Below are positions 11,101 to 23,100 of a stretch of 64,000 nucleotides of DNA, piece after piece. The notes below the pieces were generated by a model. It saw nothing but the letters and a program-made list of their open reading frames with translations. It was not told where the DNA came from and ran no database searches. Source of the stretch: Limnoperna fortunei (lineage: Eukaryota; Mollusca; Bivalvia; Mytilida; Modiolidae); the NCBI GenBank assembly GCA_944474755.1, contig OX104117.1, forward strand, positions 79,274,926-79,338,925, written 5' to 3'. Position numbers and translations under genes: made by a program. The first letter of the stretch is position 1. Each line of letters starts with the position of its first letter.

Positions 11101-14100
11101 ATTTGCTCTGATATACATTAACTACAGGGGCAAGATACCACTGCTTTCTCTATCATGGTGACATTAGTTAACATAATATGTTTGTCCTTGAACAGTCTCT
11201 TAGAAACTTTTGAACTGCTGATTTCTAACTAGAATGTTTACATTATCTAAGAACACTTTTAGAGAATGTTCTAAAATCTAGTTTTGCCCTGGCATAATTT
11301 GTTAGAAGAAGTATGCATGTTCTCTTCACTTGATTTTCATTCTTCATTATTCCTTATACATGTATATCAAATAGATAAACATTTAAATATTCACTGTTGT
11401 CCTGGGAACACTTATTTTAATATTCTTTGAAAAACTCAATTCTCTTATTCCTGCTGGGAAAGGTTCTTTCAAATTTTAGCATGTCTTAGATGAGAGATTT
11501 GTACAATTCTAACAACCATAGAAAAATATATTGTTTAAAAATAAACAGAGAAACAGCAGAGTTTATGTATAAGAATGCATAATTATTCCCATATAAGTTC
11601 TGTCATTAGGAGCCAACATATTGATAATACATTCTAAATGCTTTACATTGAAATAAAGTTATGTAATAACTGGTCTTCATTGTATGAATATATACTCTTA
11701 AACATAAACTGTTCCTGGAAAACCAATTTAACCCAGGGGATGAGGTTTTTATGTTTTACATAATAAAGCAAATGGTTCAAATACACCAAAAATGAATCGA
11801 ACTGTTGTCCATAATAAAAAATAATAAAATAAATTCAATAACAATAAAATTAATACTTTCTTAATTGCAAAACTGAGGGCAAATGATTGTAACTATTATA
11901 TCATAATGAAAATGTTCTATAAATGTTCAAAATAAAGGTTGTATAGATTTTCCAGATTAACACAAAAAATCAACAAGTTGAATGGAATATCACCAAAAAA
12001 TTAAAACCAACAGCTCAAATGAGATCCAAAACAAAACTAAAAATTTAAATTAAAATTATTCTACACAATGTTACTGGCAAAGCCTATCACAGGTCAAGAA
12101 AAGAAACATCTATAAAATCTTCTGGTTACCTTACATTCTATAGAACCACTTCCTTTGTCTTTCTGAACTGGTTCCTGAATTTTGATTTTCAAAGTATGGG
12201 TATACCAACATATAAAGTTATTGTTATGATAGTTAAGTAATTTTATTAGAATTTTTGCAGTTACAGGACACCAGTAATTTTTGCTTTTTAGTTTCAATAT
12301 CAATCAAAAATTTCAAGAGACATGCCAATCAAAGTTTAATCTCTGTCATTATAATAAAGACAAACTGAGCAAAACAACCATGGTTCGGACATGTACCTTC
12401 ATTCCGACAAACTCATCAATTTTTAATTAATGGCAACAGGTTCTAATTTTATTATAAAATCTATAAATAGTCACTTAATCCTATCTTTCAATGATTTTAA
12501 AATCAATTCAGAAACTGGTGAGTTTGGCCCAACTAAAATACGTATACATGTCCGAAACATGGTAGTTTTGTCCTAATTTAAAATTTAAGAATTATAATTA
12601 CGCAAGATCATTTATGTAAATTTTTATGTTTAAAATCAGGGCTTTTTCTAGCCCATTTGGGAAATGCAATTTCAACTGAATTGGGAAATTTTATCAACGT
12701 TTTATTTTCTATGAAAATCATTAAAAGCCTTTGAAACCTCTATTTAAGACCGAAAAGGTAACGTTATTAATGATTATCTAAACAAAACAAGTAATAACAC
12801 GAACTATAGAACACACTGCACGAGTTAAAATGACATGATTTTGTTGTCTCTTAGACAATAAAGTGGTTTTACAACCTGTGTTAGCGCTAATAGGTCGCCA
12901 CAGTCGCCAATGAGAATTAAACTTTAATGTGGCGAAGTGTTATTCATTCTCGTTCGCCACGTTGGCGAAGTGAAAGCGAAAGTAAAATGTTGACTGTCGA
13001 AATCTAAAATAAATCTTTGAGATAAAGTTCGGAGCGGTAACGATATATATCCGGGAAATTTCAATGCGTAATTGTCTATTCCGTAAAAACATTACCCTTG
13101 TCCGAATTTGTTTTCGATTTTACTCAATACCGAACTGGTTCCCATTGCAGTAATTGATCTTAATTCCAGTTTAATTTTGTCAAGCATGGCGAAACGCCAG
13201 CTTTTCAATTCTATTATCATCTGGTTAAATGTTTTCATTTAAAAGTTGAACCTCAGCACTAAATCTAAATTCTTCAAATGAAGAACAGTTGTAAAAGACC
13301 TGGTTGTGACCTATGAATGGAATTAATCCCAAATTTTAGTGTTGCTCATCACATATTCCCCCTTTTCTATACAAGTCATTTAAATTTACAGCTTCCATAT
13401 TTTGCACACACAAATTTTGCTGAAATGTTGTGGCTAACAAATTTCAAATGTGGCTAAGTAAAATTTGGATGTATTAGCCACATTGGCTAATGGAAATTTT
13501 GAGGTAGTGCTAACACAGACAACTCTAAGATGCAGTCAGCAGGTGTTTGGTTTTGGGTTTCAATACTACTATTAGCAGGAGTAGGAGTAAGACTGTTTAA
13601 ACTAAAGTATGTAAATAAGCAAAGTAATATTTAAGTCGGGTAGCGCATACATAACAATAAAAATAAGCTCTTTATACTGTTAGAGAAAGCAGAACAAGTT
13701 GAATTTTCCATAGGGATTACACCATATAAATGGGAATGACAACCACCCTCTTTGTTGGAAGGGACATTTATTATATGCAATTTTTAGTCTCCAAGTTAGA
13801 CTTGGTCGGAGTACTGCCAGATTAAAATTGTTTACACATTGTCATTTTCTTCCGCGAGTTTCATCCTTTTGGAAAATTAAAAATATTCATCAGTTTTATT
13901 TTATTGCTTCAAGTTCAAATCGACTCTTTTTACAATTTGGAATTTCCCGTTTTGTACAAATGAAACTTACATTCGTAGATCTAATTCCTGTATCAATAAA
14001 GCACACTAGCGACTGAAACACATGGTTATTTAAACATAGATAAAACGCGGAACGATTCTGAAAAGAAGTGAAAAAAATCAGTATTTTACAGATCTTGAAA

Positions 14101-17100
14101 AACTCGCATTGATTGGGAATTTTCTTGCCAAATTGGGAAAAAAAAGATGATTTTTCTCATTGTGAATGGGGCCGAATAACGGACCCATAGAACCCCCTGA
14201 AAAAGCCCTGTTTTAAATGTACAGTTTGTCATCTTCACAAAGGAAGAGAATTGTACAAAATTTTTAATTTGTTATTCAATTGTTAAACCTGTGTATATGT
14301 ATCTATATTTACACATCTTTAAAAAAAAGCCCCATAAATATACTAACCGAGCCTGATTCCTGCCCAAGGGCTGCATTGACCACACCCTTCAGAATATACT
14401 CCTGAGGAGTTGTTGGTTCCAAATCTTTTATCAAGTTGTATGCTTCTGTTACATCATCTGAAATTTAAAAAGAAATTTTGTTTGTTTGTATGAGTAGTTT
14501 TTATCTACACATTCAGAAATTTTTCAGAGGCATTGTTGTATCTAGTATTTATAAGGTAAGGAAGTTGGAATATCTGAAGAAAAACCCCAACCCTGGCAAT
14601 CCCTTTGATTTGATTGATTGAATGGTGTTTAATGCCACTTTCGGCAATTTTTCAGCTATATCGTAGCGTCCAGTTTTTATTGGGGAGGAAGCCAGAGTAC
14701 CAGGAGAAAACCCCAACCTTCAGTAGGAAAACTGGCAATCCATTAGAGTCAAATGCACCCTGCCAGCAGTGAGACTCGAACCCACAACCTCAGTGCTGAC
14801 AGACCATTTGGTCAATAGTAGACTAACTACCAACTTAACCATTCGGCCACTGAGGCCCCGCAATCCTTTTGAATTAAGATTGGAGTCTATCACACCCTGC
14901 CTGCAGTGAGACACTAACCTGCAACCTAAGTGTTGACAATTACGTGGTCAATAGCAGGTACCTATATAACTATCTTAAACAATCTGACACCAAGGCCATT
15001 TAATCGAAATTATATTGTAAATGAACTAATAAACATTTTTTTCCACAAAATAATATCCTAATCAGTCTAAATGAGAATATAAGCTATAAACAAACATTAT
15101 TTTATCATCTGGTAATTACAATGTATAAACTTAATGAGACACATGTTTTTAATTCTATGCATTTTACTGTCGGAATCAAAAACAGTTTTGACAGCAAGAT
15201 TTTTTTAATAATGAAGCTAAAACATTTATTTTTCTGTACCTTGCTTTAAATAATAAATAACCAGATTAAGTCTAGCTTCTGGTATTACATCTATCAGGGG
15301 AGGTAACACTTGTAAAGATCCTTCACCTCCGCGGAACACAACCTACAACGAAAATATTTATCACAAAATCAGCTGTTAAACATATAATTACTTGGATACA
15401 TTTATAGTAATGACTATTAATTAAACATTGAATGGATTTATGCACATGTGTGATGTTGCCTATTCAAATATGACGACCTATAATGTCAAACGATATATTA
15501 CTCGATATATCTATGCTTCACACACATGCATTGTTAAGTAACGTTACAAGAGGCTTTATGACCCCACAATGTTAATGGCTGAATTTTGAAGTTGGAACTA
15601 AAATATATGGCAATAAATAAAACATATCGGGACATTATGATAATATATTCAATAAATGTTCTGTAAAGGTGTATTTTGTCCACCAAACATGAAATAATCT
15701 CAGCAGAATAGCAAATTTTTCTAAGCCTTCTCCTTGTATTAATTGTGCTTGCATAGTGGAAATATATCTATATACCAGACATAAAGGTCTGACACCTGTG
15801 ATGAAGTATCAATGTTACCATCTTATGCCATATCTGAGAATTCTATTTACACAAGCATAATTAATTTAAATATATTTATTGTTCTAAAAAAGCAACAAAT
15901 GGACCATAATACATAATACAAACATAAAACCTCTTGGTTTGAATTTAACCCCAATTAAAGACCAACAATTAATACACCACAGTATAGACAACCTGAAATT
16001 TTTTTTTAATTAACATTCTAAGGAATTTTCCTATTGATTACACAAACTATATTCAGTCCTGAAGAAATACTTACCAAATTATGTTTGATGAGATCTCTGG
16101 CAAAAACAAATGATGGAGAAGCCATTTCTTGTAAACTTTTCAACTCGGCCTACAAAAAAAACCCCAATTACTCCAACTCCTATAGGGATCTTACTGATGT
16201 TTTAATCAATTACATTTAGCATTTTCCTATGTTTTACACAATAAATACAACTGTGAATAGTAAAGCCAAAAATGTTGTATTTTATAATCAAATTACTCTA
16301 TTTCCTTTCTGAGAACTCCAGGTGATCTTATAATTGATCTGTTCTTTCCAACTTTTGTATGTAATTGTATATAAATGATGCCAGTCTGACAGGTGAGAAG
16401 TTAGTTATGTTGTGACTGTGCTGAGAAAAATACCAACTCTCAACTTAAATTCAATTGTTTTACATAGATTTTAGTAATAAAAATCAAGTTGTATAAGCAT
16501 ACCAAGTAGCAGATGAAAAGACAACTTTGGAACATCTTTAAAAACAAAAATTAAACCAAATTACCAATGCTAAAACCGTTATCGGACTACTATTTTCTGT
16601 CCTTTTATAGATGGTGTACATTACCTCTGCTGCCTTGCCGTTATACAATCTGAAGTGGTTACATGCTTTGAGATTCAATGCTATAGCACTATCTGGATAC
16701 TGCTGTAGATAGACAGCCAACACTTCCTATAAACACAGAAAATTCATGAATGCCTTAAACTCACCAAAGCATACTGGTGTATTGTACCATTAACTGTGAC
16801 CAGTTTTATTTTTATGCCCCCGCGACGACATGTCGGGGGGCATTAAGTTTTACTCATGTCCGTCCGTCCGTACGTACGTACGTACGTCCGAACAAATTTC
16901 CGTCAAGCTTTTCTCAGAAACCGTACATGAGAACAATTTTAAATTTGGCAGAGTGGTTCAGTATCACAAGTTGTACGTCCTAAGCGAATTTCAGACCTGT
17001 CGGACAACTACTTCCTGTTTGGGACTTCATTTGTACGTAAATACATCCGTCCGTATGTACAAATTTCCGTCAAGCTTTTCTCAGAAACTCTACATTAGAA

Positions 17101-20100
17101 CAATTTGAAATTTGGCAGTGTGGTTCAGTATCACAAGTTGTACGTCCTAAGCGACTTTCAGGCCTGTCGCACAACTACTTCCTGTTTGCGACTGGGCCGA
17201 TATGAAAATGTGTTAACATGAGTATGAAAATTTCCGTCAAGCTTTTCTCAGAAACCGTACATCAGAACAATTTGAAATTTGGCAGGGTGGTTCAGTATCA
17301 CAAGTTGTACGTCCTAAGCGACTTTCATACCTGTCGGACAACTACTTCCTGTTTGCGACTGGGCCAATATGAAAATGTGTTAACATGAGTATGAAAATTT
17401 CCGTCAAGCTTTTCTCAGAAACCGTACATCAGAACAATTTGAAATTTGGCAGGGTGGTTCAGTATCACAAGTTGTACGTCATAAGCGACTTTCAGACCTG
17501 TCGGACAACTACTTCCTGTTTGCGACTGGGCCAATATGAAAATGTGTTAACATGAGTATGAAAATTTCCGTCAAGCTTTTCTCAGAAACCATACATCAGA
17601 ACAATTTGAAATTTGGCAGGGTGGTTCAGTATCACAATTTGTACGTCCTAAGCTACTTTCAGACCTGTCGGACAACTACTTCCTGTTTGCACTGGGCCGA
17701 TATGAAAATGTGTTAACATGAGTATGAAAATTTCCGTCACGCTTTTCTCAGAAACCGTACATCAGAACAATTTGATATTTGGCAGGGTGGTTCAGTATCA
17801 CAAGTTGTACGTCCTAAGCGACTTTCAGACCTGTCGGACAACTACTTCCTGTTTGCGACTGGGCCGATATGAAAATGTGTTAACATGAGTATGAAAATTT
17901 CCGTCAAGCTTTTCTCAGAAACCGTACATCAGCACAATTTGAAATTTGGCAGGGTGGTTCAGTATCACAAGTTGTACGTCCTAAGCGACTTTCAGACCTG
18001 TCGGACAACTACTTCCTGTTTGCGACTGGGCCGATATGAAAATGTGTTAACATGAGTATGAAAATTTCCGTCAAGCTTTTCTCAGAAACCGTACATCAGC
18101 ACAATTTGAAATTTGGCAGGGTGGTTCAGTATCACAAGTTGTATGTCCTAAGCGACTTTCAGACCTGTCGGACAACTACTTCCTGTTTGGGACTTCATTT
18201 AGCGGGGGCATCCGTGTCCCATGGACACACTCTTCAATTTTTTTTAATTATTTCTGAACAATATGACATTTTGAAAGGATTAGAAATGTGATAGATACAA
18301 AAATTATATTTCAAACTTATGGGCAGGGCTGATTAATTATATATGAAATTTGTCATAGAAATTGATTACTTAAGTTAGTTAGGTGCAGAACCGAACAAGC
18401 AGTTCGAGTTAAACACATTGTTCGAATTTAAAAGAAAGATGTTTTCATTATTTAACTGTATAATTTCTAACAAAAAATAACGCACATATTGACTAACGTG
18501 AGACAATTTACTTAAGATACTACTAAGACTTACCTTAGACACATCATAGTTAGGATTTACCTGAGAGATGTAAAGTTAATGTCTTACCTTAGACACATCA
18601 TAGTTAGGATTTACCTGAGAGATGTAAAGTTAATGTCTTACCTTAGGCACATCAAAGTTAGGATTTACCTGAGAGATGTAAAGTTAATGTCTTACCTTAG
18701 GCACATCAAAGTTAGGATTTACCTGAGAGGTGTAAAGTTAATGTCTTACCTTAGGCACATCATAGTTAGGATTTACCTGAGAGATGTAAAGTAAATGTCT
18801 TACCTTAGGCACATCATAGTTAGGATTTACCTGAGAGATGTAAAGTTAATGTCTTACCTTAGACACATCATAGTTAGGATTTACCTGAGAGATGTAAAGT
18901 TAATGTCTTACCTTAGACACATCATAGTTAGGATTTACCTGAGAGATGTAAAGTTAATGTCTTACGTTAGACACATCATAGTTAGGATTTACCTGAGAGA
19001 TGTAAAGTTAATGTCTTACCTTAGGCACATCAAAGTTAGGATTTACCTGAGAGGTGTAAAGTTAATGTCTTACCTTAGGCACATCATAGTTAGGATTTAC
19101 CTGAGAGATGTAAAGTTAATGTCTTACCTTAGGCACATCATAGTTAGGATTTACCTGAGAGATGTAAAGTTAATGTCTTACCTTAGACACATCATAGTTA
19201 GGATTTACCTGAGAGGTGTAAAGTTAATGTCTTACCTTAGGCACATCATAGTTAGGATTTACCTGAGAGATGTAAAGTTAATGTCTTACCTTAGACACAT
19301 CATAGTTAGGATTTACCTGAGAGATGTAAAGTTAATGTCTTACCTTAGACACATCATAGTTAGGATTTACCTGAGAGATGTAAAGTTAATGTCTTACCTT
19401 AGATGTCTTACCTTAGGCACATCAAAGTTAGGATTTACCTGAGAGGTGTAAAGTTAATGTCTTACCTTAGGCACATCATAGTTAGGATTTACCTGAGAGA
19501 TGTAAAGTTAATGTCTTACCTTAGGCACATCATAGTTAGGATTTACCTGAGAGATGTAAAGTTAATGTCTTACCTTAGACACATCATAGTTAGGATTTAC
19601 CTGAGAGATGTAAAGTTAATGTCTTACCTTAGACACATCATAGTTAGGATTTACCTGAGAGATGTAAAGTTAATGTCTTACCTTAGACACATCATAGTTA
19701 GGATTTACCTGAGAGATGTAAAGTTAATGTCTTACCTTAGACACATCATAGTTAGGATTTACCTGAGAGATGTAAAGTTAATGTCTTACCTTAGGCACAT
19801 CATAGTTAGGATTTACCTGAGAGATGTAAAGTCAATGTCTTACCTTAGACACATCATAGTTAGGATTTACCTGAGAGATGTAAAGTTAATGTCTTACCTT
19901 AGACACATCATAGTTAGGATAAACCTGAGAGATGTAAAGTTAATGTCTTACCTTAGACACATCATAGTTAGGATTTACCTGAGAGATGTAAAGTTAATGT
20001 CTTACCTTAGGCACATCATAGTTAGGATTTACCTGAGAGATGTAAAGTTAATGTCTTACCTTAGGCACATCAAAGTTAGGATTTACCTGAGAGATGTAAA

Positions 20101-23100
20101 GTTAATGTCTTACCTTAGGCACATCAAAGTTAGGATTTACCTGAGAGGTGTAAAGTTAATGTCTTACCTTAGGCACATCATAGTTAGGATTTACCTGAGA
20201 GATGTAAAGTTAATGTCTTACCTTAGGCACATCATAGTTAGGATTTACCTGAGAGATGTAAAGTTAATGTCTTACCTTAGACACATCATAGTTAGGATTT
20301 ACCTGAGAGATGTAAAGTTAATGTCTTACCTTAGACACATCATAGTTAGGATTTACCTGAGAGATGTAAAGTTAATGTCTTACCTTAGACACATCATAGT
20401 TAGGATTTACCTGAGAGATGTAAAGTTAATGTCTTACCTTAGGCACATCAAAGTTAGGATTTACCTGAGAGGTGTAAAGTTAATGTCTTACCTTAGGCAC
20501 ATCATAGTTAGGATTTACCTGAGAGATGTAAAGTTAATGTCTTACCTTAGGCACATCATAGTTAGGATTTACCTGAGAGATGTAAAGTTAATGTCTTACC
20601 TTAGACACATCATAGTTAGGATTTACCTGAGAGGTGTAAAGTTAATGTCTTACCTTAGGCACATCATAGTTAGGATTTACCTGAGAGATGTAAAGTTAAT
20701 GTCTTACCTTAGACACATCATAGTTAGGATTTACCTGAGAGATGTAAAGTTAATGTCTTACCTTAGACACATCATAGTTAGGATTTACCTGAGAGATGTA
20801 AAGTTAATGTCTTACCTTAGATGTCTTACCTTAGGCACATCATAGTTAGGATTTACCTGAGAGATGTAAAGTTAATGTCTTACCTTAGACACATCATAGT
20901 TAGGATTTACCCGAGAGATGTAAAGTTAATGTCTTACCTAAGACACATCATAGTTAGGATTTACCCGAGAGATGTAAAGTTAATGTCTTACCTTAGACAC
21001 ATCATAGTTAGGATTAACCTGAGAGATGTAAAGTTAATGTCTTACCTTAGACACATCATAGTTAGGATTTACCTGAGATGTAAAGTTAATGTCTTACCTT
21101 AGGCACATCAAAGTTAGGATTTACCTGAGAGATGTAAAGTTAATGTCTTACCTTAGGCACATCAAAGTTAGGATTTACCTGAGAGATGTAAAGTTAATGT
21201 CTTACCTTAGGCACATCATAGTTAGGATTTACCTGAGAGATGTAAAGTTAATGTCTTACCTTAGACACATCATAGTTAGGATTTACCCGAGAGATGTAAA
21301 GTTAATGTCTTACCTTAGGCACATCATAGTTAGGATTTACCCGAGAGATGTAAAGTTAATGTCTTACCTTAGACACATCATAGTTAGGATTTACCCGAGA
21401 GATGTAAAGTTAATGTCTTACCTTAGACACATCATAGTTAGGATTAACCTGAGAGATGTAAAGTTAATGTCTTACCTTAGACACATCATAGTTAGGATTT
21501 ACCTGAGATGTAAAGTTAATGTCTTACCTTAGGCACATCAAAGTTAGGATTTACCTGAGAGATGTAAAGTTAATGTCTTACCTTAGGCACATCAAAGTTA
21601 GGATTTACCTGAGAGATGTAAAGTTAATGTCTTACCTTAGGCACATCATAGTTAGGATTTACCTGAGAGATGTAAAGTTAATGTCTTACCTTAGACACAT
21701 CATAGTTAGGATTTACCTGAGAGATGTAAAGTTAATGTCTTACCTTAGACACATCAAAGTTAGGATTTACCTGAGAGATGTAAAGTTAATGTCTTACCTT
21801 AGACACATCATAGTTAGGATTTACCTGAGAGATGTAAAGTTAATGTCTTACCTTAGACACATCATAGTTAGGATTTACCTGAGAGATGTAAAGTTAATGT
21901 CTTACCTTAGACACATCAAAGTTAGGATTTACCTGAGAGATGTAAAGTTAATGTCTTACCTTAGACACATCATAGTTAGGATTTACCTGAGAGATGTAAA
22001 GTTAATGTCTTACCTTAGACACATCATAGTTAGGATTTACCTGAGAGATGTAAAGTTAATGTCTTACCTTAGACACATCAAAGTTAGGACTTACCTGAGA
22101 GATGTAAAGTTAATGTCTTACATGAGAAACACCATAGTTAGGATCTACCGGAGTCATCTCATACGACTTAGCTGGAAAGGTCATAGTTAGGACTTAACTA
22201 ATACATGTAATAGTTACTTACTTGAGAAACGTCATATTTAAGACTTATCTGAGACATTTCATAGGACTTACCTGTGACACATCATAGTAGTCTAGTTTAT
22301 AGTAACACAGAGCCACATATACATTTAATGCCAGGAAATCTCTGTAAAACAAGACCTCTTAATTATCAGCCTGAGAAGAATGTATATATATGTATATTTC
22401 CAGTTAGTTTATATTAGAAGTGTTTAAACTTATACAGTATAGCTGGTTATTTTGGCAGGGTGCTAAATTTGGCGTCATGTAAAACCCATTAAATAAATCC
22501 AAATAGATATACACACAATTTACAGCTGTATAATAGGATGCTTTTTAAATACGTCCAGCTAGTTTGTAACCATGCTTTTACATTAAAATTCAATTTCCAC
22601 CATGTGCATGTATTTTCCTTGTTTTTGTTGTAAGTTTACAACAGTTTTATGAGATTAATACTTGTCAAAACAGCAATTCATCAATGAAAGAACAAATATT
22701 AATGTGTAATATAAGGACTAAATATTCCCTACTTAAATAACTCGGAGACCATTCTGTGCACAAAACGACTATAGTAAGTGTTGACGTTTTCTGAAGAGGG
22801 TTTTTCAAGTGAAAAATGAAAACTGCTTACTGCCTATAGTTCAGCTTATGCTCCTTTTGTAGATCAAGAAGGGTACTTTTTGAAATCAATAATTATTTCC
22901 CCGAGATATTCAGCGTTTTGAAATATGGCAGTTTTAAAATTTTGAAAGGGTGATTTTTCATACTAAAATTTGACCTCAATTAGAACAGAAGTGTACTTTA
23001 GGAACAATCGATTGTTGTCTACTCCAAATCTTTCGGGTGATGTTGTCTGCAGTTTAGACGGGAAAAGTGTATCGCGGTTTGTCAGAATACCATTTACAAA

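Noticed and set aside
14609..14859. tRNA-Leu/Ser-like gene on the minus strand
   Set aside because: A and B boxes are present, but the head is fused to a SINE body with an ATCA tail and target duplications, so it is a retroposon.
18579..22190. Open frames of up to 480 codons on the plus strand ([17 protein letters not shown] repeats)
   Set aside because: They exist because the 54-bp unit is a multiple of 3. The real meaning is on the minus strand, where the unit copies the exon 5 donor of IFT56.
18526..22271. CRISPR-like array
   Set aside because: There are no unique spacers: the whole unit is repeated, the genome is eukaryotic, and the unit matches the neighbouring exon.
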